From: an uncultured Lachnospiraceae bacterium
GTDB taxonomy: Bacteria; Bacillota; Clostridia; Lachnospirales; Lachnospiraceae
Assembly: GCA_934401915.1 (NCBI GenBank)
Contig: CAKRSV010000003.1
Location: 124,001 to 188,000 of the forward strand
Reading direction: 5' to 3'
DNA: 64,000 bases
The notes beneath the pieces are model-generated. The model made no database searches. It was not told where the DNA came from and was given only the letters and a program-made list of their open reading frames with translations. How positions within the stretch are numbered: position 1 is the stretch's first letter; the number at the start of each line of letters is the position of its first letter. Shown piece after piece: positions 8,644 to 17,988 of the stretch. The position numbers and the translations under genes are program-made.

Positions 8644-9711
8644 TTGAAACTGATTGATTTTCTTAGAAAAAGTGAAAAACTGGTATATTATAATCGTTGT
8701 TTTCTGCATAGAAATAAACCTGAGTTTCGAAAAATGGTGTTAGAGGGGTATCAGAACCCGGACTTTTTGGAGGTTCAACACCTGGGAGACGATTATGAAG
8801 GCCATATGGTCTATGTGGCGGATGAGACAGGAAATGGGATTGGTTTTTTTGCAGAACTTGGCATGACACTGATCAAGCTGTATTTTGCGGACGAGAGAGG
8901 TTTTACCCCTTATGTGCGATGGGGAGAACGGTGTGTATATTATGAACCGGAAGGCGTAAGAGGAGAAAAAAACGCCTTTTTACATTATTTTCAACCTGTT
9001 TCGGAGATTGAGACAGAGAAGCATGCCAGCCATGTGGTCTATCAGAAACCCTGGCAGTGCAATCAGGTTAAGAAGAAATATGAGGCGGTCAGTTACGAAG
9101 TTTCAGAAGATTACATCAATGCTATGGCTCGGATGTTAAAAAAGTATGTCCGCTATAATGAGGATACACAAAAGTATCTGGAAAGTGAATTTGTAAGGCT
9201 GCTTGGTGACAAAAAGACGGTGGCAGTACATTATCGGGGAACGGATTTTAATAAAGGATATAATAATCATCCCGTGCCGGTTCAGATTGAACAGGAGATA
9301 GAGCAGGTAAAGAGATTGCTTGCTGAGAAGGACTATGAACAGATTTTCCTGGCGACAGATGAAAATTCCGTAGTGGAGCGCTTCCGGAAGGAATTTGGAG
9401 ATATGGTGAAGGTGTATGGAGATACCTACCGGGATAATGGAACCGGAGAATCTGTGGCTTTCAGCACATCGGATCGGAAGCTGCATCATTACAGACTTGG
9501 AATGGAAGTGCTGCGGGATCAGTATACGCTTACGCACTGTGCGGGGATCGTGTGCGGATATTCGAATATTACATTTCTTGCCAGAGTGATGCGTCGCGGC
9601 TGGCTGGAGAAGGAGTGGGAGGATTATTGTCTGATTAATAATGGACTGTTTCATAATGACAACCGGTTTGGCAACAGTAAAAATGCAAGGAGTCTGCAAT
9701 GGAGAAATTGA
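8644..9711 (+). CDS. RGTD-motif glycosyltransferase (fucosyltransferase-like), copy 1
   Basis: A 355-residue protein that appears to start at a TTG (8644) after a GCGAGG site; no upstream ATG fits. VAVHYRGTDF near residue 195 matches the H-x-R-x-x-D donor phosphate site of NodZ/GT11/GT23 and O-fucosyltransferase-like enzymes. IFLATDEN and the later GIVCGYSNITFLA are the other conserved blocks. It probably uses a GDP-sugar or similar donor. The last 13 bases overlap the next gene, so the two are translationally coupled. Two relatives lie at 10963 and 11937; the three share block order but little sequence between blocks, so each probably has its own acceptor. Confidence 0.65.
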   Translation: MKLIDFLRKSEKLVYYNRCFLHRNKPEFRKMVLEGYQNPDFLEVQHLGDDYEGHMVYVADETGNGIGFFAELGMTLIKLYFADERGFTPYVRWGERCVYYEPEGVRGEKNAFLHYFQPVSEIETEKHASHVVYQKPWQCNQVKKKYEAVSYEVSEDYINAMARMLKKYVRYNEDTQKYLESEFVRLLGDKKTVAVHYRGTDFNKGYNNHPVPVQIEQEIEQVKRLLAEKDYEQIFLATDENSVVERFRKEFGDMVKVYGDTYRDNGTGESVAFSTSDRKLHHYRLGMEVLRDQYTLTHCAGIVCGYSNITFLARVMRRGWLEKEWEDYCLINNGLFHNDNRFGNSKNARSLQWRN

Positions 9712-10937
9712 TAATTGCGACAGAGAGATATCCTTATGGTGGAGAAAAATCCTTCCTTTTGCCGGAATTGAGGAGATTATGTACTCGTTATGATATCACG
9801 ATTATCTCTCACGCGGAAGATGACAGCGCTCCGATAGATGAAGAATTGCCTAAGGGAATTCGGGTAATTCGTATACCAAGACCCTGTATTAGCTGGAAGG
9901 ATAAGGTGAAGGCGGTTTTATCCTATTTGTTAGGAAAGGACGGCAGACTTGAACTGAAGGAGATCCTGGCTGGAAAAGGGCAGAAAAAAGAGCAGATTTA
10001 CCAGTCCTTATCTTTTTATGCACAGACACTGGTCGATCAAAGGGCACTTCGCAAAACACAAATTTTAAAGGGTGGTCAGAATATCATATACTATTCTTTC
10101 TGGTATTCCTATTTTTGTTACAGCGCTATACGGGAGGCGGGTAAAAATAATAAGGTAAGGTTTATTACGAGGGCACATGGCGTGGATCTGTACCAGGAGA
10201 GGATTCCGGGGGACAGACAGCCGTTCAGACACCAGATGGAGAAAAAACTTCATAGAATAATATTTGCGTGTCAATATGGAGAAACGTATTATCGGATGCG
10301 GATTGCCGGATCAAAAGATATAGAAAAAGAACTAAGAGTATGTCGCCTGGGTGTGGAGCCGACAGATTACAGGATGCCGCTTGGAAACCGAAAGGTGTAC
10401 GAGGTATTAAGCTGCTCCAATGTCATTCCATTAAAGAGAATAGAACTTATTATAGATGGGTTGTCTGAGATAGATGATTTTGAGATTTGCTGGAGCCATA
10501 TAGGCGATGGAGAGCAACTGCGCGAAATGCAGACTTATGCGGCAAGACTACTGGAAAAGAAGAATAACCTGTCATTTCAGTTTCTGGGAAGAATGGATAA
10601 TAAAGAAGTACATCAATATTATAAAGAACATCAGGTTGACTTGTTTATTACGACATCTTCGACAGAAGGAGGATGCCCTGTTTCTATTCAGGAGGCAATG
10701 GCATATGGGATTCCTGTTATAGGAACGGATGTAGGCGGTATAACAGAAATGATCGATGGAAATGGAATTTTGCTGCCTGCAACCCCGACAGGAAGGGAAG
10801 TTGCCGGTGCGATGCGCTATATTATGGAACTGTCAGATGAACAGCTGGAAAAAGTAAAAGAAAAGAGTTATCGACTGTGGAACGAAAAATTTAATGCGGT
10901 AAAGAATAGTAGTATGCTAATCGAGGAATTAAAATAA
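9699..10937 (+). CDS. GT4-type glycosyltransferase
   Basis: A 412-residue GT-B enzyme. The donor-binding domain is well conserved: VLSCSNVIPLKRIELIIDGL (the GT4 'R..K' loop), ICWSHIGDGEQLREMQTYA, FQFLGRMDNKEV, then TSSTEGGCPVSIQEAMAYGIPVIGTDVGG, which contains the full E-x7-E retaining motif. It should transfer a sugar with retention of configuration on the cytosolic side of the membrane. The ATG lies inside the end of the preceding gene (13-base overlap). Donor and acceptor are not readable. The N-terminal ATERYPYGGEKSFLLPEL fits GT4 enzymes of colanic-acid-type loci. Confidence 0.87.
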   Translation: MEKLIIATERYPYGGEKSFLLPELRRLCTRYDITIISHAEDDSAPIDEELPKGIRVIRIPRPCISWKDKVKAVLSYLLGKDGRLELKEILAGKGQKKEQIYQSLSFYAQTLVDQRALRKTQILKGGQNIIYYSFWYSYFCYSAIREAGKNNKVRFITRAHGVDLYQERIPGDRQPFRHQMEKKLHRIIFACQYGETYYRMRIAGSKDIEKELRVCRLGVEPTDYRMPLGNRKVYEVLSCSNVIPLKRIELIIDGLSEIDDFEICWSHIGDGEQLREMQTYAARLLEKKNNLSFQFLGRMDNKEVHQYYKEHQVDLFITTSSTEGGCPVSIQEAMAYGIPVIGTDVGGITEMIDGNGILLPATPTGREVAGAMRYIMELSDEQLEKVKEKSYRLWNEKFNAVKNSSMLIEELK

Positions 10938-10962
10938 CCTTTTACCTGAGGGAGCATGAAAT

Positions 10963-11922
10963 ATGATACAACTTCTGGGACAAATGTGGAATTGGATAAA
11001 GAACTTCACGGATTTGGAGTTGCGCTATCTGTTAAAGAGAATGAAAGCGAAGTATTATGTTATCATCCGTTCAGAAGGTGGGGCTGGTTTCTTCTCCAAT
11101 TATTTCTGGGTTATGGGTCATGTTGCATTTGCTGAGAAAATGGGATATATACCAGTGGTGGATATGGAAAATTATCCTACGCTTTACAGTGAAGAAGAGC
11201 CGATTGACGGCACAAATAATGCCTGGAATTATTACTTCGAAAACATTGGAAATCTTGGACTGGATGAAGTGTATGCGAGCGGCAGATATGTGATTGGAAA
11301 AGACAAATACTTGACAAAATATGCAGAGAAATATAGCATGTTTCCATATCGTTATCCCTCGGAACGGATGATAGCGTACTATGCCCCTATCATTAAGAAA
11401 AATCTCAGGATAAAACAATCTCTGGTGAATGAGTATAAGAGAGAGTGGATAGAAAAAACATCCGGTTCAAACAATATTCTGGGTATTCATATCAGGGGAA
11501 CGGATATGAAGAACAATCTGGGACATCCGATGCCGGCATCTGTGGCGGAATATATCCGGAGAACCCATGAAATGTTAGAAAAGTACCCGGATATCAGCCG
11601 GATCTTTTTGGCTACAGATGAAAATGAAGTCAAGGAAGCGTATGAACGGGAATTTGAAGGAAGTGCGGCAACGCTGTTTATGAATGAGGCGTTTCGAGCA
11701 TGGGATGATGGGCAAATGAAGAAAACAGGGCTGCATGAAATGAAGATAGACAATCCCAGACCTCGTCATAAATATCTGTTGGGAAAAGAAGTGCTGAGAG
11801 ACGCATGGTTTCTGAGCAGGTGTCAATACTTACTGTGTGGTCATTCGAACATCACGAATGTTGCTATTTTGTGGAACGAAGGGAAATATAATGAAGTGGT
11901 ATGCGTTGAAGGTGATCAGTGA
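10963..11922 (+). CDS. RGTD-motif glycosyltransferase (fucosyltransferase-like), copy 2
   Basis: A 319-residue protein. LGIHIRGTDMKNNLGHPM near residue 170 is the H-x-RGTD block. IFLATDENEVKEAYEREF and CQYLLCGHSNITNVAILW follow in the same order as in copy 1. An early SEGGAGFFSNYFWVMGHVAFAEKMGY segment (glycine-rich, then N/S) corresponds to the N-terminal nucleotide pocket of GT11/GT23-like enzymes. It is shorter than copy 1 by about 35 residues, mainly at the N-terminus. GGGAG precedes the ATG. The product probably modifies a branch sugar; the fucose assignment is family-level inference only. Confidence 0.62.
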   Translation: MIQLLGQMWNWIKNFTDLELRYLLKRMKAKYYVIIRSEGGAGFFSNYFWVMGHVAFAEKMGYIPVVDMENYPTLYSEEEPIDGTNNAWNYYFENIGNLGLDEVYASGRYVIGKDKYLTKYAEKYSMFPYRYPSERMIAYYAPIIKKNLRIKQSLVNEYKREWIEKTSGSNNILGIHIRGTDMKNNLGHPMPASVAEYIRRTHEMLEKYPDISRIFLATDENEVKEAYEREFEGSAATLFMNEAFRAWDDGQMKKTGLHEMKIDNPRPRHKYLLGKEVLRDAWFLSRCQYLLCGHSNITNVAILWNEGKYNEVVCVEGDQ

Positions 11923-11936
11923 GTAAAATGGAATAA

Positions 11937-12935
11937 GTGGAGAGCACAATGGGAAAGAATGTAATTTACAGAGGATTATCGTTTGCCTGGCGAAATACGT
12001 GGCTAAAATGGTATCGGGGAAGCAAACAGAGGAAAGTAGAGAATTACTGGAAAGAGCATCGGGTAAAACGGGGAAAAGAGAATCCGGAACAGACCTTTTA
12101 TGTAATCCGGAGAAGAGATGCTTATTGCGGTCTGTTTTCTATTCTGCTCACGAGTCTGCAGCGAATCAGTAATGCGGTTCAGGCAGGTTATGTTCCTATT
12201 GTTGATTTACAAAATGATTTTAATATTTATCTGCCAGAGGATAAAATTGGAAAAGAAAATGCCTGGGAATTTTATTTTAAACAGCCAATGGGCTATTCTT
12301 TGGAGGATGTGCAGAAAAGTCAGAATATCATTTTAGGATCAGGTGCCGTTCCTGAAATGTTTCCGTATTTAAGTGTTGATTTTCTATACGGAAAGACGGG
12401 GGAGCTGGAATACTGGAGAAAACTGGCAAAGAAATATATTGTCCTGAGCGACGAGGCGGCTCAAAGAGTGGAACAGGAGTATCAGAGACTTTTTGCAAAG
12501 GAAGATAAAGTGCTCGGAGTGAAATGCCGGGGGACGGATTATGCGAAAGGAAAACCGAAAAATCATCCCATTCAGCCAACTGTAGAGCAGATGGTTACAA
12601 AGGCGGAAGAAATTTTTAAACAGAGAAATTGTACAAAAGTGTTTCTCGCGACGGAGGACAGCGAGTTTTATGAGGCGTTTGCAGAGAAATTCGGGGACAG
12701 ACTGGTGTCCAATAAAACGCAGTATGCGCAGTATATGGGTGGATCAGCCGGAAGAGAAGAATATGAAAGGGAATCCAACAACTATGAATCCGGCATGGAG
12801 TATCTTGTGACAACAATGTTGCTTGCAAAATGTGATTGCCTGTGCGCCGGATGCGTTTCAGGAACAGTGGGAGCATTATTATTGACAGAGGGTTTCGAAT
12901 ATACTTATCTGTTTGATCTTGGAATTTATGAATAG
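11937..12935 (+). CDS. RGTD-motif glycosyltransferase (fucosyltransferase-like), copy 3
   Basis: A 332-residue protein whose GTG start at 11937 or the ATG at 11949 are both possible; GTGGAG lies around the first, and an upstream AATGGAATAAG is weak. LGVKCRGTDYAKGKPKNHPI replaces the usual His of H-x-RGTD with Lys, while Arg and Asp are kept. KVFLATEDSEFYEAFAEKFGDRLV and the terminal CDCLCAGCVSGTVGALLL, with Ser/Gly in place of the SNIT of the other copies, show it is the most divergent of the three. It is separated from copy 2 by 14 bases. Either the acceptor or the catalytic behaviour may differ. Confidence 0.6.
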   Translation: MESTMGKNVIYRGLSFAWRNTWLKWYRGSKQRKVENYWKEHRVKRGKENPEQTFYVIRRRDAYCGLFSILLTSLQRISNAVQAGYVPIVDLQNDFNIYLPEDKIGKENAWEFYFKQPMGYSLEDVQKSQNIILGSGAVPEMFPYLSVDFLYGKTGELEYWRKLAKKYIVLSDEAAQRVEQEYQRLFAKEDKVLGVKCRGTDYAKGKPKNHPIQPTVEQMVTKAEEIFKQRNCTKVFLATEDSEFYEAFAEKFGDRLVSNKTQYAQYMGGSAGREEYERESNNYESGMEYLVTTMLLAKCDCLCAGCVSGTVGALLLTEGFEYTYLFDLGIYE

Positions 12936-12961
12936 ATAAAGAAGCAAAATGGAGATACAGG

Positions 12962-14761
12962 ATGAAATCTTGGGGAAGAGATATAGCAAGTCTGATAGAC
13001 GTCTTTAAAAAACTGGGTTATATATTGAGCCGGCGTCAGGTTATGGTCAGCATGTGTGTATTTGTAATGACGATTGTGGGAGCAGCAATGGAAACGTTGG
13101 GTGTTTCGATCATTGTGCCGCTGGTGCAGTCGTTTATATCGGCAGACCAGCTTTTGCATAAACCGGAAATAGCCTGGGTGGTGGATCTGTTAGACATTGA
13201 GACGGCAACACAGCTTATTGTGTGGATATCGGGCGGAGTAGTTGCCATATATCTTATAAAAAATGCGTTCATGGTACTGCTTTCCTATGTGCGGGTTAAA
13301 TTTGCCACAATGGTGAAGCGTGAATTGTCTGTAAAGATGATGCACTCTTATATGTCAAGGGAATATTCCTATTTTTTGAATGTCAATACAGAGGATGTGC
13401 TTCGGGGAATCGGATATGATGTAAGCGGCGTTTATGAAGTGCTGATGCAGCTTTTTCGGATTGCAGCGGAAGTACTGACGGCAGGGTGTATCTGCGTTTA
13501 TATATTTTGTACAGATGTAGTGATCGCCTTGGGCGTGGTTATGGTTATGGGGATCACGCTGCTGGCCCTTATGATGTTTTTTAGAAATAAAATGAAAGTA
13601 ATCGGAGATGTTTACCGGAAGTATACAGTGGAGGTTAATAAATATCTGCACGAGTCTTTTCAGGGAATCAAGGATGTATATATCTTTCATAAAGAGCAGT
13701 ATTTTATAGATCACTACGAAGGGGCGTTTACAAAGCAGCAAAAGATAGAGGTAAGCAAAACAATCGCAACGGAAAGTCCGGCTTACATAATTGAAGCAGT
13801 TTGTGTAAGCGGTCTGATTATGGTGGTTGGATTAAAAATCGTTTTGGGAGGGAATTCTGCAGATTTTGTTCCACAGATGGCTGCGTTTGCGATTGCTGCG
13901 TTTCGTATTCTTCCTTCTATTGGAAGAATATCAGCGGGATTTAACCAGCTGATTTATTCCTGCCCTGCGCTGAATGCAACTCATCGCCATCTTAAAGAGG
14001 TGGAGACATTTCAAGACCAGTATCGGGTACAGAAACAGATCAGTGGAGATCCGGAACAGAAAATCAATTTTACGACAGCCATAGAGGCAAAAGGCTTATT
14101 TTGGAAATATCCAGGAGCAGACCGGATGGTTATGGAAAATCTGGATATGACTATTCCCAAAGGAAAATCGGTGGCGATCATCGGTCAGTCAGGAGCAGGA
14201 AAGTCGACGATGGCAGATATTCTTTTGGGGCTGCTGGTTCCAGACCAGGGAGATATCAAGGTGGATGGAGTCAGTATTTATGACGAGATGGAGTCGTGGA
14301 AACGTACCGTTGGTTATGTGCCACAGACGGTATTTTTGTGTGACGACACGATCCGCAAAAACATAGCGTTTGGCATTGCGGATACAGAGATTGACGAACA
14401 GAGGCTGCAAAGGGCGGTACAGCAGGCACAATTAACGCAGGCAATAGCAGAACTGCCGAATGGACTGGATACACTGCTCGGAGAACGAGGGGTGCGTTTC
14501 TCGGGAGGACAAAGGCAGCGTGTAGCAATTGCGAGAGCATTATATAACGATCCAGACATCTTGATATTGGACGAGGCAACCGCGGCATTGGACAATGACA
14601 CAGAAAGTGCTGTAATGGAAGCGATTGATGCGCTTCATGGTTATAAGACGCTGATAATTATTGCGCATAGATTATCGACTATCCGCAACTGCGATCTGGT
14701 GTATGAGATAGCGGATGGCAAGGCGGTATTAAGAGACAAAAAGCAAGTGATCAGTCAGTAG
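12962..14761 (+). CDS. ABC exporter (full-length half-transporter), probable lipid-linked glycan flippase
   Basis: A 599-residue fused membrane and ATPase subunit. About six hydrophobic segments occupy residues 30-340 and the nucleotide-binding domain the rest. IIGQSGAGKST near residue 405 is Walker A, FSGGQRQRVAIARAL near 513 the ABC signature, ILILDEATAAL near 533 Walker B, and IIAHRLSTI the H-loop. This is the MsbA/PglK type, which forms homodimers. Embedded among glycosyltransferases it is best read as a flippase for undecaprenyl-linked oligosaccharide, as PglK does in Campylobacter. The locus also holds a Wzx-type flippase (19028), so two export routes appear to coexist. A drug or peptide exporter is the alternative. 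Confidence 0.85.
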   Translation: MKSWGRDIASLIDVFKKLGYILSRRQVMVSMCVFVMTIVGAAMETLGVSIIVPLVQSFISADQLLHKPEIAWVVDLLDIETATQLIVWISGGVVAIYLIKNAFMVLLSYVRVKFATMVKRELSVKMMHSYMSREYSYFLNVNTEDVLRGIGYDVSGVYEVLMQLFRIAAEVLTAGCICVYIFCTDVVIALGVVMVMGITLLALMMFFRNKMKVIGDVYRKYTVEVNKYLHESFQGIKDVYIFHKEQYFIDHYEGAFTKQQKIEVSKTIATESPAYIIEAVCVSGLIMVVGLKIVLGGNSADFVPQMAAFAIAAFRILPSIGRISAGFNQLIYSCPALNATHRHLKEVETFQDQYRVQKQISGDPEQKINFTTAIEAKGLFWKYPGADRMVMENLDMTIPKGKSVAIIGQSGAGKSTMADILLGLLVPDQGDIKVDGVSIYDEMESWKRTVGYVPQTVFLCDDTIRKNIAFGIADTEIDEQRLQRAVQQAQLTQAIAELPNGLDTLLGERGVRFSGGQRQRVAIARALYNDPDILILDEATAALDNDTESAVMEAIDALHGYKTLIIIAHRLSTIRNCDLVYEIADGKAVLRDKKQVISQ

Positions 14762-14791
14762 GAAAATGTCAGAAGAGTAGGAGATTGATGA

Positions 14792-16306
14792 GTGAAAATG
14801 ATAAAAAGCATGCAGGATAGGTGGGGAAAAATGGCATGGCAATGGAGAATGGCTGTTGTTATTATACCTATTTTTGTTCTTTCAGCATTTTATTTATACG
14901 GGGATATGATCGTTACAGCTGCCTCAAGCATGAATGTGTGGACAACTCTGTTTAAAGGAAAGCTTCACGAATTTTATACATACCGATATCCTGCGGTGGA
15001 GGGGTATGAGAAACTTGCCAATGGCAAGGGTGGTGGGGTATATGACTTTTGCATCTATTTCATCTACTCGCTGTATCTCCTTCCGGGGTGGATATGGGAA
15101 AAAGTGACAGGATTGAGTCTTTTTTCCCAGTGGGCGACCAGAGCGTATGTAAAAGAGATGGCAAGCGTTTTTGTGATTTTTTCAGCGTATTTTGTCTACA
15201 AAATTGCCAGAGAATGCGATTTGGAGAAGGAACAGGCAAAGTGGGCGCCGCTCATTTATCTGAGTTCTGCATTGCTGTATTATTCAGAGATTTTGACCGG
15301 AGCATATGATATTATTTCCGTGGCTTTCAGCCTGTTGGGAATCTATTGCTATCTGAAGAAGAGGAGAGCGGGATTTATAATGGCATTTGCAGTGGCAATG
15401 GCATGCAAGATGTTTGCGCTTTGGATATTCATCCCGCTTCTTTTGTTAGAGGAAAAGCGCATTTATAGAGTAATACTGGATATGCTTGCCGGTATTTCTG
15501 TTATCGTTGTTCCTCGCGTTGGATTCAGTCTGGCAACGAGGCTGTTAGGGAATCCAGCAGTGGAAGCCGGGAAGAAAGTAAATAATGTTTTATATGGAAC
15601 GGAAATAGCACATTCTAATCTGATCAACGCCGGTATTTTCCCACAGGAGGAAATGCGGACGGCAATTATTCGGATTGGCGGTCTTCCGCTGGTGATAGTT
15701 GGAGCATTGCTCATTTGGCTGGGATGTTATTTTTATAAGGAAAAACTGGCGCCGCGAATGATAGTTTATTTATGTGCAGTAGTAATGACTTTGTTTGTTG
15801 TTACCTGTAAAGTGCATCCATACTGGGTTACCTTGCTGGTACCCTATATTGCATTGCTGATTTCCTTTCACAGAGATAGAATGTGGCAGAACTGTCTGTT
15901 GGAGTTTTTATTCACTGTCGGATATATGGGACGGATGTATCTCTTCTGGCCTGGCTGTGGAAGTGCTGAACTAATGTACAATATGATTCATTCTGATGCA
16001 ATGAAGAATTTTGTATGGCCGGAAGGAGAAGCGCAGTGGGAGATTTTGGGTCCCTACCGCATATTGCGATTTCTGTCGAATCGGACAGGCATCACGATGG
16101 AAAATATGGCGGCCATGTTTGGAGCGGTTTTTCTGGCTGGAATTATCTTTTTCTTATATATCAATTTTCCGATGAGAGAATCAAGATTGATACATAAAAG
16201 TGATGAGAAAGCATTTAAGACGGTTTTCTGGTTCAGATATGCGGTAGCTATCTGTGTAGGATTATTTCCGATCATGGGTTATTTTATGTGGAAACTGATG
16301 TATTGA
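14792..16306 (+). CDS. Polytopic GT-C-like membrane glycosyltransferase, copy 1
   Basis: A 504-residue protein that appears to start at GTG 14792, eight bases after AGGAG. It has about ten hydrophobic segments and the general look of GT-C enzymes: a first outward loop with acidic and aromatic residues (KLHEFYTYRYPAVEGYEKLANGK) after the first helix, helix pairs, and a late KVHPYWVTLLVPYIALLISF. Such enzymes use polyprenyl-phosphate sugars on the outer face. The next gene is a paralogue with the same loop pattern, evidence of tandem duplication. A Wzy-type polymerase cannot be excluded because polymerases have the same gross topology and the window holds no other clear one. Confidence 0.6.
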   Translation: MKMIKSMQDRWGKMAWQWRMAVVIIPIFVLSAFYLYGDMIVTAASSMNVWTTLFKGKLHEFYTYRYPAVEGYEKLANGKGGGVYDFCIYFIYSLYLLPGWIWEKVTGLSLFSQWATRAYVKEMASVFVIFSAYFVYKIARECDLEKEQAKWAPLIYLSSALLYYSEILTGAYDIISVAFSLLGIYCYLKKRRAGFIMAFAVAMACKMFALWIFIPLLLLEEKRIYRVILDMLAGISVIVVPRVGFSLATRLLGNPAVEAGKKVNNVLYGTEIAHSNLINAGIFPQEEMRTAIIRIGGLPLVIVGALLIWLGCYFYKEKLAPRMIVYLCAVVMTLFVVTCKVHPYWVTLLVPYIALLISFHRDRMWQNCLLEFLFTVGYMGRMYLFWPGCGSAELMYNMIHSDAMKNFVWPEGEAQWEILGPYRILRFLSNRTGITMENMAAMFGAVFLAGIIFFLYINFPMRESRLIHKSDEKAFKTVFWFRYAVAICVGLFPIMGYFMWKLMY

Positions 16307-16418
16307 CCTGAGTTGACCGACATTTTGTGCATGTGCTACAATACCAGAGAAAGCATGTACTGCATATGTGAGAGTAGCTTTACAGGATATAAGGCATTTA
16401 GTGGAAGGTAAAGAGAAG

Positions 16419-17909
16419 ATGAAAGAAAAATGGGCAAGAACCATTAAAAAACCAGGGAAAAAAACGTGGATTTTTATGATAGTGGCAGGTTGGATTCTGT
16501 CTTGCTGTTATCTTTATACGGATATGCCCTTTACAACGGCGGGAGGACTGAATGTTTGGACGAGCTTGTTTGATGGAAAACTTGCTTTGTTTTATTCTAC
16601 GACCTATCCCGGAGTGCCTGGTACGGAATTGTCGCACTCTGTTACTGGTGGTGCATATGATTTCCTGATCTATGTGATTTTTGCAATATATAATTTCCCG
16701 ATCTGGATTTGGGAAAAGATAACTGGCTTGAGTTTTATTTCTTTTATCGTGACAAAGGTGTATGTGAAAGGAATTGCGTGGGCATTTTCCGGAATTTCGG
16801 CATACTTAGTATACAAAATAGCGTTGGAAAGCGGAGCGGAAAAGAAAAATGCAATATGGGCTCCATTCTTTTTTCTGACCTCTGGTTTGTTTTGGTGCGC
16901 CCAGGTTACGATTGTCGGGTATGATGTTATCTCAACGGCATTTGGTTTATTGGGAGTATATGGATATCTCAAAAAAAATAAAGTCTGTTTCTATATCGGA
17001 TTTGCAGTGGGTATTGCAACAAAGATGTTTGTGTTGTGGTTATTTATTCCCTTATTGCTGTTGCAGGAAAAAAAGATTTATAAAATTATAGGCAAGCTGT
17101 TTATGATAGTACTGCCTATCGTGATCCCAAAACTGTATTTTTCTATTGGAGCGAAATATGCGGCAGCGGGGGAGCCGATCAGCAAAAAGGTTAATGCTGT
17201 TATTGCACATTTCGATGTTATTGATGAAGCATTATTCCCAGCGGAAGATATTGCCATGTATACGTTTGTTTCCATGCCAAATTTACCGTTGGTATTTGTC
17301 GGTATGTTTGCAATATGGGTACTGTGTTATATATGTAAAAGAGAATTGACATCATATGAAATTATTTATTTATGTACGTTTGTTATGACCTATTTTACGT
17401 TGACAGTGAAGATGCACCCCTATTGGTGTATTCTATTAGCACCTTATATTGCCCTTTTGATGGCAATGAATGCAGAAAAAATAAAAGCTAATTTGTTTAT
17501 TGAATTCTTGATTTCGATTGGTTATGTGATAAATAAGGCTATTTTGTACTACTGGTGTTTTGGACTTTTGCAGATTCACAGAATGATCATGCCGACGCAT
17601 CAGTTTAGCTTTGAAGATGGCGTGGACTATGGAAAGTATGGGCTGGAACGTCTGGTTTATATATTGAGTGAAAAGATTGGGATTTCAGAGATTCACATCG
17701 CCTATATATTCAGTGCTCTTTTTGTTACTGCAATGGTAATGTTTCTAGTGGTGAACAGACCAAAGAAAGATGTTATGGCAGGCGAAATTGTGATAGAGAA
17801 CGAGGAAAAACAATGGTATTATTTGCGCCTGATATTTAGCGTGTTTGTAGGTATTCTTCCGATGATTGGATTGGTGGAGTATATGCTACCTGTAAATTGG
17901 GGTGCGTAG
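16419..17909 (+). CDS. Polytopic GT-C-like membrane glycosyltransferase, copy 2
   Basis: About 496 residues from ATG 16419, ten bases after GGAAGG; the frame is open further upstream, but the extension is not supported. It parallels the preceding gene along its length: NVWTSLFDGKLALFYSTTYPGVPG aligns with NVWTTLFKGKLHEFYTYRYPAVEG, WIWEKITGLSFISFIVTKVYVKG with WIWEKVTGLSLFSQWATRAYVKE, and TVKMHPYWCILLAPYIALLM with the matching late segment. The pair are therefore recent tandem paralogues that have diverged in the last 150 residues. Likely an outer-face transferase using a lipid-linked sugar; the specificity difference between copies is unknown. Confidence 0.6.
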   Translation: MKEKWARTIKKPGKKTWIFMIVAGWILSCCYLYTDMPFTTAGGLNVWTSLFDGKLALFYSTTYPGVPGTELSHSVTGGAYDFLIYVIFAIYNFPIWIWEKITGLSFISFIVTKVYVKGIAWAFSGISAYLVYKIALESGAEKKNAIWAPFFFLTSGLFWCAQVTIVGYDVISTAFGLLGVYGYLKKNKVCFYIGFAVGIATKMFVLWLFIPLLLLQEKKIYKIIGKLFMIVLPIVIPKLYFSIGAKYAAAGEPISKKVNAVIAHFDVIDEALFPAEDIAMYTFVSMPNLPLVFVGMFAIWVLCYICKRELTSYEIIYLCTFVMTYFTLTVKMHPYWCILLAPYIALLMAMNAEKIKANLFIEFLISIGYVINKAILYYWCFGLLQIHRMIMPTHQFSFEDGVDYGKYGLERLVYILSEKIGISEIHIAYIFSALFVTAMVMFLVVNRPKKDVMAGEIVIENEEKQWYYLRLIFSVFVGILPMIGLVEYMLPVNWGA

Positions 17910-17988
17910 TGTACGAATGTGATGGCTGTTAGTACGATGATACGAACAGAAGATAATAGAAGATGACAAAAATGATATGGAACGGTAA

